The notes under the pieces are model-generated. The model worked only from the letters and a program-made list of their open reading frames with translations. It was not told the DNA's origin and searched no databases. The position numbers were made by a program, and so were the translations under genes. This document shows, in pieces, positions 35,294 to 47,262 of a stretch of DNA of 64,000 nt (position 1 is its first letter; every line of letters starts with the position of its first letter). This DNA comes from Oscarella lobularis (lineage: Eukaryota; Porifera; Homoscleromorpha; Homosclerophorida; Oscarellidae), in contig NC_089192.1 in assembly GCF_947507565.1 (NCBI RefSeq), positions 1,422,690 to 1,486,689 of the forward strand, written 5' to 3'.

Positions 35294-37588
35294 TCAGACA
35301 CAATCTAGCTCTTGCACAACATCCTCCTCCATCATTGAAAGAACGTACTTTCCAAACCAGCCCACTGGGCTTGGAACGTCTGTTCTTTGACCCATATCTC
35401 GTAGACATGCACAAGTACCGTTCGAATACCTATAGCGCTGAATGTCTCCTTTGAAAGATATCAGAATGCCAAAACGCAAGGTAACCATTCTGTGAGCCGT
35501 TGCGTCTTTAGAGAGCACATTCGCCGGCCAATGAGCGTCCTCGCACAGTAAAAGAAGACAAGTAAGATAACTGGACTCAAAACAGGGACTGCAGTCGAGG
35601 AGCATCTGCAATGATGCCGCCGAAAGCACACGATGCCTCAGGGACTCGTTTTCCGCCAGAGCAATCAGTAACCTCAGAGACGACATTGCAACTGATTTGC
35701 TGACCTCCATTCGGCATTCTTTCCACAACGGCGGCACATACGACGGCAAAAGTGCCAACAAATTAGTTTCTTGAACCAAACGCTGCTGCACGTCTGGCAG
35801 ATCGCGGCACATATAGTAGAGGATGTCGAGAAAAAGACGAATGTCACCATTGAGAGGAGGTGACAGTTTATCGTTGCAGGAAAGATCGCCTTGCGAGGAT
35901 ATCTGCTCCACATGATTGCACACCCGAGCAAGCCATTCCGTATGGAGAGCAAACCCAAAACGCTCAAACTCGTCCAGAGACTCAAAAATCGACGTTAGCC
36001 CAGCCAACATAGGCGTGCTATCAGTACAACTGCCGCAGGTGGTGAAAAGATTCCTCGTTGCAGCTCCCTTATCAGTTATCGCGTTCAAGAGGAATGGCAA
36101 GGCAACGGAGAGCACGGGCGGTCGAGATAAAAGAGCAGCGCACAACGCCCACACGAGGTTGTTGTAAGTCCGGAAAAAGACGTCAGGTCGAGTGAGAGAC
36201 GCCTCTAAGAGGCATTCGATCATTTCATCCCACAGCTCGTTTACAGACGGATCAGAAAAATGATCAGGACAGGCGTGAGAAGAAAAGCCGGGGATTCTCG
36301 TCGAACAGGCAAGACAACGCGTTCTGTACGGCGTTCTCAAGCTAATGACGTTCACCAAAAACCACTCAATGGGAGAGAAGTCGTTGGCGGCGCAGAACAG
36401 TTTTAAACGAGCAACGGTCACAGCGGCTGACATGACGCGAAGAAGAACGTCGCGACGATCCATCGCATTCATTCTGCTTTTAACGACTAAGTGCGGCAGT
36501 GTCATAGCAACGATTCGAAAGTCCGTCCCGCCCTTTAGCGATACATTAACGAAATCGATGTTTTCGGCGTTTCGATGAGAACAGCAGATGAAGCGCAGTC
36601 GCCCATTAGAGCGAACGTTTGGAATCCATGTCGCTTCGCCGTGAAAAGCCAAATATGTCATTTGCTCCAACCGATCGCTGCTCTCCAATTCCGCAACGAC
36701 TTCGTCGAGATCGGGAAAGCTTGCTTCAAGACGAGTCAACGATTGGGCGCCAGTTACAATTTGTCGAAACGTCGCTTCAAGAACCGAGCGTTGCAACGCG
36801 TCCCATTTAACGTTCGAAATATCCAGCGAAGACAATCGTGTCATAGTCGAAAAAAGATCGGCTATCCACGTAGCGCTGACGTTTCGACGAGAGACAATGC
36901 CCCATTCATTTGCCGTCAAAAACTTCAAATCGCTCATGCCAAGATGCTCCAGCTTAGAAAGTCTTTTGACAGAACAAAAGACTTGATACCAACTAGCCGT
37001 CGTGCCAGAAACGTCGAGATGACGCAGCTGGGACAACGATGCGCACAGAGACTCGATATCAGTCGACGACGTCGACGTGTAGCCGAGATCGACGTGACGC
37101 AATCGCGTAAACTCTTTCAGTCGCAAAACGCCCAAATGTCCCGTCACGTGACTAGCTGAAAACGAAAGCAACGTGTCCCTGCACGTGCGAGCAAAGGCGT
37201 CCACAAGCGAAAACGGATGTTCGCTAATCCAATTACTAAACGAAACGTCGACGTGACGTAAAAACTTCCGCTGTCGAATGCGATGCTCGAAACTCCGCTC
37301 CCCTACGCCGTGTGGCATGGATCGGACGAAGGTGAGTGGAAGCGATGTCAGCATCGCTCGATTCGGATCGAGAAAGAGGCGAAGAATTTTTTCCGTGAGC
37401 TTTCTTCGTCGCGCTAAGCCCTCGAAGAGAGCGTTTGCGATTGGAATGGGTAAACGACGCGGCGACGACGAGTCGAGGAGTATTGATTCGGCGATCGACG
37501 GCAATGGGAACGAGATGCCGGTCGGTGAATGTTCGTAGCCCGTTCGGCAAAGGCTTTTCACGCACAAATCGGCGAGACTCGAAACCAT
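35294..37588 (-). CDS. LRR protein copy 2, tentatively ZYG11/ZER1-like
   Basis: Single exon, 764 residues from the ATG at 37588. An open frame extends 8 codons further up, but to TTG only. The N-terminus SSLADLCVKSLCR with following hydrophobic helices resembles the Cul2-type box and start of ZYG11/ZER1 substrate receptors. Residues about 120-340 contain leucine-rich repeats (LRHVDLGYTS, LRHLDVSGT, LEHLGMSDLKF, LSSLDISNV). The C-terminal 400 residues are helical and Leu/Cys-rich, compatible with ARM-like repeats (LCAALLSRPPVLSVALPFLL). If the family call is right, it would recruit substrates to a cullin-2 ubiquitin ligase; this is inference from partial similarity. The stop of receptor B lies 255 nt upstream on the same strand. 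The copy is intact, and its protein is identical to that of copy 3. Confidence 0.6.
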   Translation of the reverse strand: MVSSLADLCVKSLCRTGYEHSPTGISFPLPSIAESILLDSSSPRRLPIPIANALFEGLARRRKLTEKILRLFLDPNRAMLTSLPLTFVRSMPHGVGERSFEHRIRQRKFLRHVDVSFSNWISEHPFSLVDAFARTCRDTLLSFSASHVTGHLGVLRLKEFTRLRHVDLGYTSTSSTDIESLCASLSQLRHLDVSGTTASWYQVFCSVKRLSKLEHLGMSDLKFLTANEWGIVSRRNVSATWIADLFSTMTRLSSLDISNVKWDALQRSVLEATFRQIVTGAQSLTRLEASFPDLDEVVAELESSDRLEQMTYLAFHGEATWIPNVRSNGRLRFICCSHRNAENIDFVNVSLKGGTDFRIVAMTLPHLVVKSRMNAMDRRDVLLRVMSAAVTVARLKLFCAANDFSPIEWFLVNVISLRTPYRTRCLACSTRIPGFSSHACPDHFSDPSVNELWDEMIECLLEASLTRPDVFFRTYNNLVWALCAALLSRPPVLSVALPFLLNAITDKGAATRNLFTTCGSCTDSTPMLAGLTSIFESLDEFERFGFALHTEWLARVCNHVEQISSQGDLSCNDKLSPPLNGDIRLFLDILYYMCRDLPDVQQRLVQETNLLALLPSYVPPLWKECRMEVSKSVAMSSLRLLIALAENESLRHRVLSAASLQMLLDCSPCFESSYLTCLLLLCEDAHWPANVLSKDATAHRMVTLRFGILISFKGDIQRYRYSNGTCACLRDMGQRTDVPSPVGWFGKYVLSMMEEDVVQELDCV

Positions 37589-37843
37589 TGATGAACGAAT
37601 ACGGGGAACCAAAAACTACCCGGAGGAAGTCAGGAACTCTTTGACACTAAACATTAAAAAACTAACTGCAAGTGTTTCACAAATTCTACTGTACTTGCAT
37701 GCTGACTGTTGTGCATGCTGTGCTACATGGACGTACAAGTAGATATATATACAATGTTTCATGCAGATAATGTTTGTAATATCGTATCTACCTTGCAAGC
37801 TATATTGCTAATCTCATCATCGTTGGAAATTGCAATCATCATA

Positions 37844-40800
37844 TCATATTGAAACTTCACAACCGGTAAGGGCTGGAAGGTCGAGAAGAATGTCCACGAA
37901 ACTTGGACGCGACAAGGGGTCGCATTCCCAGCATTGATTCATAATACGATCCCTATATAACGCAAAAAAAGCGGTCATACTTACAGCTGTGCATGAATGT
38001 AAGAGCAGAAGAAACGAAGCTCACAGAACACTTGGCCATTCCTGCGACACGTCGACTTTCAACTTGTTTCCTTTTCCAACAAAGGAGACAACCTCCTCGT
38101 TTGACAAGCCGGGATAAGGCAGAGCTCCGAGTGCGAAAATTTCCCACAAAACGACCCCGTAGGACCTGCACGACCGAATTACACACGTGAATTATAAAAC
38201 GTGTCTGTCCGTCTTCACCAAACGTCGGAGAAGTGAGTGAAGACGCCATCACGTAGCGATTCGGGTGCCATCCAGCGAATAGGCATAGGACCTACAAATA
38301 CACTTAAAATCCGTGTCCAAAACACTATTAGCCGGTAAATTTTAGCAGCGTATTCACATATAATTTATAGAATCTATTTGTATATTTTGGTTCACATGCA
38401 CCGGACGCTGACGGGTCATTTTGACAAAGATCGCGACACGTTAGGCAAACTTATCTTACCTCTGCCGCATTTCCTGTAGTAGTCTTCAAGCTGGACGTCA
38501 CGAGCCATTCCAAAATCTGCAAGATAAATCGTCATTTGCGGGAAAAAAATATTATTTAAAAATTGACACAGTACTGTACCTCCTATCTTGACCACATTAG
38601 AAGACGAAACCAGGCAGTTTCTGGCAGCCAAGTCTCTGCATTCAAAGTAAGAAATTACTTTATTGAAAGAAAGATAAAGGTATTTAAAATCACCGGTGTA
38701 CAAATTTCCTTTCGGTTAGGTAGGCCATCCCTGAGGCTATTTCTGCAGCCATGGTAAGAATCTGACTTTCGGTAAACGGGAAAAGGCTAATGGCAGAGAG
38801 TGATGGATCGTTCTAAAAATAAAAATGGCCAGGCTTTTTTGTGATGTTTCTCTCTCGTTTACCGACGGTCTCAAGGATCGAAGATACGATTTCAAATCGC
38901 CATTGCCCATCAGTTCCATGACAGCGTAAACCGGATCTTTTTCAGAGATAATTCCAACCAAACGGACAATGTAATCGCAGACAAAATTCCTGCAAAGCAA
39001 AGCAAATTAAATTGAACTGCCGAGACAAAAAAAAGTAATACTTCATAACAGAAGCTTCTTTTAGAAAAAGAACTTTCTCAAATGGCTTTGAATTGGCATT
39101 TGGACACTATTCCGAAACCCTTATGTATAATAATTGAGTTAGAAATATTAAATTCCATACTTTTATCGCAACGAGTTCGGAAGTATCGCCTTTTTCTAAG
39201 ACTCCCTCAAAGACTTGGCCAAAGGCACCTTTACCCAAAAGATCGCCTACACGGAGACTTTTGCGATCAATCTCCCATTCATCCTGCTCGTACGAAATAT
39301 TTGCGTCATTGAAATAACCTTCAGGCAATTCAGCCCTAATTGATTCCATGATATTTTTCCTTAAAAATAATATGACGATTTAGAGCGCAAGTGAAAACAT
39401 TGATCCCAAGAGCAAAACAAAGTAACAAATTCCCTTATGAATCGATCTCAAGTGCAAAGTAAATCTCTAGAACTAAACTGAAAAGGCTCACTACACATAA
39501 CTACAGCAATAGACAAAAAGCTTTGCAGGATACCCCTCTTTTCATGCATGCACAATTGGACACAAAATCTTACCGCATTCGTTTCATTCGCCGCACGTAT
39601 AAAGCGACACACACTATTAGTGCGATTGCAATAGCGGTGAACAGACCTCCGAAAAAGGCGGAATTAGAATTGGCGGACTTAGATCTCGATTCAGTGCTTG
39701 GCGGAACCGTTGTGTTGACTACTGTTGCATTGAGATCAAATGAAATATTTGCTAGCTGTCCCCAATGAAAACAATCGAATCCGAGCACTCTCACAGGCAA
39801 AGACTCTGGCGTATCCGTCTTAAAATAAAGGCTCAGTTGATGAGTAGAATTGCTTGACGTTGTGCGCCGGCAGAAGACGCTCTGCTGATTCTTGTTGCAA
39901 CTGAAATCATCTGATTGCATCGAATGTCGTCCAAATATATCTTTCCCAGAGAATGTGATTGTGTAGTTGAAAATTTTACAGAGAGAGGAGCCAGGATCAG
40001 TCCAAATGACGTTCAACTAGAGCAAAATTTAGTCAATTTAATAAAAGAAGATCATATTGTAACTGTTAACCTTTTTCGAAAAAACACTTTTCGAAAAAAC
40101 CTTTTTCGAAATCAGACTAGGGTCCGCATCTTTCGAATACGCATATGCAGTAAAATTCATTTTTCTGACAACGTTTTCGTTACCTACGCAATGTGTTACA
40201 TCTATTTACTTTGATTTTCACAAATCTCGTCTCACAAATTTGAGGTAACAATTTCAGCTTGTTGCTCCAAATGCTGCAAGTCCTGTTCTCATTTTGCAAT
40301 TTTGCCTATAAAGAGGAAAAGTTAACGGCAGTGCCTAACTGAATAGCGTGAAAGATAATAGCATAAGAACTGATATCTTAAAACAACACATAAGGCAAAA
40401 CTTAATAATTTGAACGTGCATATAAAAATAGCTATGATTAATAAAGTAAAAAATAGAGGCATTACCCTGACATAGTAAATATAGCATGGCAATATATTAA
40501 GGGAAAATTCAGAAAGGCCACTTTTGTTCAAGACAAAAGACTTGGTCTCAACGCTGCCGTTATTGTATTTGAATTGAACTGATGCGTTTCGTGTGCTGTT
40601 ATCCACTGAAGTAATCCCTTTATAGGAGCAGGGACAAATGCCTGCTGCGGAATTTGTGGAGGTGACACGAGGAGTATTTTCGTTTTCCGCTTCGCATTCT
40701 AAAACATTGCTATCAAATGAGTACGGGCACATATGTAATGCATGTCTAAAAACTTATCCTCCATTAAAAATTGTAACTATGAGGGATTTCCTGTACTAAG

Positions 40801-42833
40801 TGTTTGTAGGTATACAAATTAGAGATATTGTAGCTTGCAAGCCAGCTAACTCTAACTATACTGTATTCATCTTGTAACTGGCCCTTCTACAATAAGCGTG
40901 AGAGTGTACATAGCACGGAAAGCGCCGGCTTGTTCACATTAAAGGCTGTACAAGAAAGGGAACCTCTCACCTTTACCTTTAGATGGACTTTTAGCTAGGA
41001 TTTCGAATACGTATTTTGGGTAAACGTCTTTTCCTCCACTTGCAATGCGCCAGGAAATCCATGAGCAATTTGCTTTATGTTGACGTGATTCCAGCCTAAA
41101 GGAATCAGCCATCCTACTGGAATTAGCTAAAACTCATAAACGTGAAACAAAACAACCAGGAAAGAATTGAATAGCTTCTCACAGGGTGTAGAAATGAGAG
41201 TCGAGAAGATTCTGACGTTCGAACAGTCAAAAAGTACCTGCTCAGGGTTCCTAGCGGTAAGCGATAAAACGGTTGATCGAACATAGACGGCATAATGACG
41301 ACCAGAATTCAACCCCTTTAGTGTCTGTTTGCTCTCGTTACCAAAGAGAACTAAGCGTCGTTGGAACTGAAAATCCATTTCCGATCTTCGCAGAATATCT
41401 TGAAGAGAAGGAGGGCAAGTGGTCGTCGACGCTTCGATTCTGGTAAAGTCGACTGCTGCGTAGAATAACTCGGATCCGAGGTAAGTGTATTCTGTCTCGT
41501 TTTTGTAACTTCTTGTCCAGTTTAGTTCCAGCGTCGTCTCTCCACTGACTGAAGTTAAATTTGGCTTCAGTTCTGACCTGGGTGACCAGTTGCCTAGGAC
41601 GAAAAACCATATGTATATACATGTATAGATATATATAAAATATATACATATATATATAAACCTCACATTCTCCAACAAGTGAGTTGCCTCCGCCAATAAC
41701 AGTTTCTGAACTTTCATTGTCGAAGACGTGTCGTCTCAGGTCATCGATGTCTGACATACAGAGAGAAGGGTTTCCGTGAACTAATACCGGCGTATGAGGA
41801 ATCGAAATTTGGCTGACGTTGTCCCACAACTGCATTAGATCGCGATTATCATACAATGCAAAGGAAAATCTAAAAAGAAAATAGATAAGTTAATTTCAGT
41901 TTACATTTTCGGTATCAAACAAAGAGGCGTGTATAATGCACTGGTCGATTATTTCGCGAGTCCGGATATATACGGTGCTAAACAAATACAAAGTACGGCA
42001 TCTACTCACCTCTCGTTCCATTTCAACCCGCTTTCACCAATACTAACTAAGTTCTTGAACAATGATAAACTTCTCAATCCAATTGTATTAGCGATGACTA
42101 GATATCCTTGAATTCTCGTCAGCTGACTGAAGCTCTTCTCTAATTCTTTGTCGTCAGTCCACGATCCAGAGAGGAAGAGTCCGCCACCAATCTCGACACA
42201 CTGATCAAGATACATCAAGTCGGACGCTTCAAACACAGAATAAGATTGGTTGCACGAAAAAGGAGACCGCTGCGGACAATAGAAACGATTCGAATGCTGC
42301 TGGCAGGGCACACAGTCGCTCCTATTTTTGGTCTTGGCGCTTGTAAACAACTTCGAAAAATCAAGATCATTGTCTGAGTAGACGTCTTGGATGTGAAAGC
42401 AGCCGTTGTCTAACTGAATCGGCCATTGTCGGGGAAGCATTTGGAGATTTGGGCTTCCTTCGACGACAAAAGTATGATTATCACGTGCGCTGCTGACGCA
42501 GTTACCACCAACTCGATGGAGGTTAGGTAGAAGTTCAAAGAAGTTCGTGTAAGTTTGAGCAAGATTTTCAATCCACAAACACCCACGTATTTCTTCGATG
42601 GTGTTCAGAGGAGCACTGCTCCTATTGGAGCAGTTGGACGGCTCTAGACCGTCGATGTGAAGTGACCCATAAATTATTGTGCAGTTCCTTTCATTTAGAT
42701 TCGCGACCTCTTGACTGGTTGTCAATTGGAGATCGCCTTCGCAGCCAGTATCTGAAGACAAATGAAATTAGGGCTACAAACTCGGCCCATGAAGACTGAA
42801 ACCAATAGAATCGTAATTAAGCAAAAAGGTCAT
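37844..42833 (-). CDS. Insulin-receptor-like tyrosine kinase B (chimeric copy)
   Basis: Same 17-exon layout as copy A, with intact L1, L2, FN3, membrane span and kinase motifs ([27 protein letters not shown]). Its 5' exons through the activation-loop exon are nearly identical to copy A. The last kinase exons, and the intron before them up to about 38375, match copies C and D instead. The gene is therefore a recombinant. It shares with copy A the one-base insertion in the signal-peptide exon near 42820, so the ATG at 42833 does not read into the L1 domain. A shorter start or another first exon would be needed for secretion. Confidence 0.8.
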
Positions 42834-43891
42834 CTTAGACTTACATCCGCGACAGGAAACGCACACTCAATCAATAAAAGTCGCTTGGGCAGAGGTTAAC
42901 GGCGCTTCGAGGGCTTATGTTTGCTCATGGCTATTTTAGGAGTGTGCATGGTATGCAGCCATAGGCGAAGAGAAGCCTAGGCCAGGAATGCGCAAACCTG
43001 GCGGAAGCCATCGTTCACATACGCGGATGAACGCGACTAGATGAACGTCGCCGTTGTTCGGTACGCCAAACCAAGAATCAATTGAGCACGTAAATTTACT
43101 CGTACAGAAGGTAAAACGTGACTCTCGTTTCTACGCCGATCGCGTTCTACGACGACGTGAGAACTCCTACCATGGCTATATACCTTGGGATTTCAATGGG
43201 CTGCAGAGTAACAGCAAAGCGGGAACCGCGAAAAGCACAGGAGCAGAAATCCACATAGCGTAAACGAGGACTAGGCTTTAATCCGGGACGCTTCGAAGGT
43301 TTCGCTTCCACAACCGGACATTTCAATGATTTTCAGAGGTCTAGATGGACGAATGAGCAATCGTTCGCTTATCTCGTTTTTGAGCAGACGTAACACTGGG
43401 ACTTAATTCTACCTATTGTAAGTATTCCCGCTGCAAAGAGAGATCGAACGTTTCTTGTTTATCCTGACGGAGAGTTAAAACGTCGCCGACGACCCCGATC
43501 ATCTGTTCCGAGCAAAGAAGCCTGGCGACAGAATGTGCGGAACGGTTCGCTACAAATTTTACCTCAGCATGTCGAAAAGAGAGTCTCGCCAACTTCGACA
43601 GTGGTTGTCGCTATTTCCACTGTCAAGGCTTGCGTTCCAAGACGTGGACGCTCTCGTACGTCGTTTATGTTCGCCTCCTACCAGTCTTTCCCTCTCAAGG
43701 GGCCTCACCTCTTTAGCGTACGCTAACGCAAAAGGCTTCGAGAAGTCTAGCGTAATAAAATGTTCCATGCTTGCCTAAACCTAAAAGCAGTGCTTAAGCA
43801 TAATCTGCCGGAGCAGCGCATCAGCAAATAACTAAACCAAGCATGCATGCAGACTCACTTGCACATTTCCTTACGTTCGGGGTCTTGATTG
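42834..43891. other. 5' flank of receptor B, near-identical to that of receptor A
   Basis: No gene is supported. It contains the recurrent segment at 43510-43745. Confidence 0.5.
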
Positions 43892-44270
43892 TCACTCGAA
43901 AGTCAAACCAAATTCTTCGCGTAGTATAGGGACGTAGACTTCTTTAAATCCATGACCAACCGCATTTTCTTTGTTAATTGACACATCACGAATGACAGCC
44001 TGTGGATGCTGAAGTAACTCGAAAGTATACCCAGTGACAAGATCATGATTGATAAAACCGTACTGAAGCAAAACGGAGGCTTCGACACTAGACAGAGCCA
44101 AGACTGTGGCCCCCAAAAACACGCTCATAGTTACCACGCAGATGAGATACGATTCCAACCAGTTGCATTTGGTAATCCTTGGTATAAAAGAAGTGCATCG
44201 ATGGCATCACCGGTGTATCCCAAGACAGAATTTCCGCTTGTGTGCGTCGAAATTCCTCTAATAAATCGGA
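43892..44270 (-). pseudogene. RHS-type C-terminal fragment, copy B
   Basis: Nearly identical to copy A, including GGHSLGS, the same insertion and the EFGLTFE end. It is fused to an LRR relic. Confidence 0.7.
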
Positions 44271-44710
44271 AAAGCTTGCTTCAAGACGAGTCAATGATTG
44301 GACGCCAGTTACAATTTGTCGAAACGTGGCTTCAAGAACCGAGCGTTGCAACGTGTCCCAATTAGCGTCTGAATAATCCAGCGAAAACAATCGAGTCTTA
44401 TAGTCCAAAAAATCGGCAATCCACGTAGCGCTGACGTTTCGACGAGAAACAATGTCCCATTCATTCGCCGTCCCACGCCAAGATGCTCCAGTTTAGAAAG
44501 TCTTTAGACAGAACAAAAGACTTCATTACCAACTAGCCTTCGTGCCACAAACGTACGAGATGACGCAGCTGGGAAAACGATGCGCAAGGAGACTCAAAAT
44601 CAGTCGACGACGTCGACGTGTAGCCTTGATCGACGAGACGCAATCGCAATCGCAATCGCGTCTACTGGCAAATATTTGACTAGTGCACTACTTCTAGAGT
44701 CTGCTTCGAT
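44270..44710 (-). pseudogene. LRR gene relic B
   Basis: Same structure as relic A, with slightly different small indels (one extra base near 44527). It ends at the 3' boundary of LRR copy 3. Confidence 0.7.
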
Positions 44711-44712
44711 CC

Positions 44713-47007
44713 TCAGACACAATCTAGCTCTTGCACAACATCCTCCTCCATCATTGAAAGAACGTACTTTCCAAACCAGCCTACTGGGCTTGGAACGTCT
44801 GTTCTTTGACCCATATCTCGTAGACATGCACAAGTACCGTTCGAATACCTATAGCGCTGAATGTCTCCTTTGAAAGATATCAGAATGCCAAAACGCAAGG
44901 TAACCATTCTGTGAGCCGTTGCGTCTTTAGAGAGCACATTCGCCGGCCAATGAGCGTCCTCGCACAGTAGAAGAAGACAAGTAAGATAACTGGACTCAAA
45001 ACAGGGACTGCAGTCGAGGAGCATCTGCAATGATGCCGCCGAAAGCACACGATGCCTCAGGGACTCGTTTTCCGCCAGAGCAATCAGTAACCTCAGAGAC
45101 GACATTGCAACTGATTTGCTGACCTCCATTCGGCATTCTTTCCACAACGGCGGCACATACGACGGCAAAAGTGCCAACAAATTAGTTTCTTGAACCAAAC
45201 GCTGCTGCACGTCTGGCAGATCGCGGCACATATAGTAGAGGATGTCGAGAAAAAGACGAATGTCACCATTGAGAGGAGGTGACAGTTTATCGTTGCAGGA
45301 AAGATCGCCTTGCGAGGATATCTGCTCCACATGATTGCACACCCGAGCAAGCCATTCCGTATGGAGAGCAAACCCAAAACGCTCAAACTCGTCCAGAGAC
45401 TCAAAAATCGACGTTAGCCCAGCCAACATAGGCGTGCTATCAGTACAACTGCCGCAGGTGGTGAAAAGATTCCTCGTTGCAGCTCCCTTATCAGTTATCG
45501 CGTTCAAGAGGAATGGCAAGGCAACGGAGAGCACGGGCGGTCGAGATAAAAGAGCAGCGCACAACGCCCACACGAGGTTGTTGTAAGTCCGGAAAAAGAC
45601 GTCAGGTCGAGTGAGAGACGCCTCTAAGAGGCATTCGATCATTTCATCCCACAGCTCGTTTACAGACGGATCAGAAAAATGATCAGGACAGGCGTGAGAA
45701 GAAAAGCCGGGGATTCTCGTCGAACAGGCAAGACAACGCGTTCTGTACGGCGTTCTCAAGCTAATGACGTTCACCAAAAACCACTCAATGGGAGAGAAGT
45801 CGTTGGCGGCGCAGAACAGTTTTAAACGAGCAACGGTCACAGCGGCTGACATGACGCGAAGAAGAACGTCGCGACGATCCATCGCATTCATTCTGCTTTT
45901 AACGACTAAGTGCGGCAGTGTCATAGCAACGATTCGAAAGTCCGTCCCGCCCTTTAGCGATACATTAACGAAATCGATGTTTTCGGCGTTTCGATGAGAA
46001 CAGCAGATGAAGCGCAGTCGCCCATTAGAGCGAACGTTTGGAATCCATGTCGCTTCGCCGTGAAAAGCCAAATATGTCATTTGCTCCAACCGATCGCTGC
46101 TCTCCAATTCCGCAACGACTTCGTCGAGATCGGGAAAGCTTGCTTCAAGACGAGTCAACGATTGGGCGCCAGTTACAATTTGTCGAAACGTCGCTTCAAG
46201 AACCGAGCGTTGCAACGCGTCCCATTTAACGTTCGAAATATCCAGCGAAGACAATCGTGTCATAGTCGAAAAAAGATCGGCTATCCACGTAGCGCTGACG
46301 TTTCGACGAGAGACAATGCCCCATTCATTTGCCGTCAAAAACTTCAAATCGCTCATGCCAAGATGCTCCAGCTTAGAAAGTCTTTTGACAGAACAAAAGA
46401 CTTGATACCAACTAGCCGTCGTGCCAGAAACGTCGAGATGACGCAGCTGGGACAACGATGCGCACAGAGACTCGATATCAGTCGACGACGTCGACGTGTA
46501 GCCGAGATCGACGTGACGCAATCGCGTAAACTCTTTCAGTCGCAAAACGCCCAAATGTCCCGTCACGTGACTAGCTGAAAACGAAAGCAACGTGTCCCTG
46601 CACGTGCGAGCAAAGGCGTCCACAAGCGAAAACGGATGTTCGCTAATCCAATTACTAAACGAAACGTCGACGTGACGTAAAAACTTCCGCTGTCGAATGC
46701 GATGCTCGAAACTCCGCTCCCCTACGCCGTGTGGCATGGATCGGACGAAGGTGAGTGGAAGCGATGTCAGCATCGCTCGATTCGGATCGAGAAAGAGGCG
46801 AAGAATTTTTTCCGTGAGCTTTCTTCGTCGCGCTAAGCCCTCGAAGAGAGCGTTTGCGATTGGAATGGGTAAACGACGCGGCGACGACGAGTCGAGGAGT
46901 ATTGATTCGGCGATCGACGGCAATGGGAACGAGATGCCGGTCGGTGAATGTTCGTAGCCCGTTCGGCAAAGGCTTTTCACGCACAAATCGGCGAGACTCG
47001 AAACCAT
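44713..47007 (-). CDS. LRR protein copy 3, protein identical to copy 2
   Basis: Intact 764-residue single-exon gene with the same protein sequence as copy 2 and only rare base differences in the flanks (for example near 44780 and 44964). Features are as described for copy 2: box-like N-terminus, leucine-rich repeats in the first half and a helical second half. The ATG is at 47007. Receptor C stops 256 nt upstream. The identity shows a very recent duplication or conversion, or a duplicated stretch in the assembly. Confidence 0.6.
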   Translation of the reverse strand: MVSSLADLCVKSLCRTGYEHSPTGISFPLPSIAESILLDSSSPRRLPIPIANALFEGLARRRKLTEKILRLFLDPNRAMLTSLPLTFVRSMPHGVGERSFEHRIRQRKFLRHVDVSFSNWISEHPFSLVDAFARTCRDTLLSFSASHVTGHLGVLRLKEFTRLRHVDLGYTSTSSTDIESLCASLSQLRHLDVSGTTASWYQVFCSVKRLSKLEHLGMSDLKFLTANEWGIVSRRNVSATWIADLFSTMTRLSSLDISNVKWDALQRSVLEATFRQIVTGAQSLTRLEASFPDLDEVVAELESSDRLEQMTYLAFHGEATWIPNVRSNGRLRFICCSHRNAENIDFVNVSLKGGTDFRIVAMTLPHLVVKSRMNAMDRRDVLLRVMSAAVTVARLKLFCAANDFSPIEWFLVNVISLRTPYRTRCLACSTRIPGFSSHACPDHFSDPSVNELWDEMIECLLEASLTRPDVFFRTYNNLVWALCAALLSRPPVLSVALPFLLNAITDKGAATRNLFTTCGSCTDSTPMLAGLTSIFESLDEFERFGFALHTEWLARVCNHVEQISSQGDLSCNDKLSPPLNGDIRLFLDILYYMCRDLPDVQQRLVQETNLLALLPSYVPPLWKECRMEVSKSVAMSSLRLLIALAENESLRHRVLSAASLQMLLDCSPCFESSYLTCLLLLCEDAHWPANVLSKDATAHRMVTLRFGILISFKGDIQRYRYSNGTCACLRDMGQRTDVPSPVGWFGKYVLSMMEEDVVQELDCV

Positions 47008-47262
47008 TGATGAACGAATACGGGGAACCAAAAACTACCCGGAGGAAGTCAGGAACTCTTTGACACTAAACATTAAAAAACTAACTGCAAGTGTTTCACA
47101 AATTCTACTGTACTTGCATGCTGACTGTTGTGCATGCTGTGCTACATGGACGTACAAGTAGATATATATACAATGTTTCATGCAGATAATGTTTGTAATA
47201 TCGTATCTACCTTGCAAGCTATATTGCTAATCTCATCATCGTTGGAAATTGCAATCATCATA

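Noticed and set aside
35916-37159. Plus-strand open frames opposite the LRR genes (such as 36575-37159), repeated in each unit
   Set aside because: Their conservation simply follows the duplicated LRR gene on the other strand; no recognisable domain.
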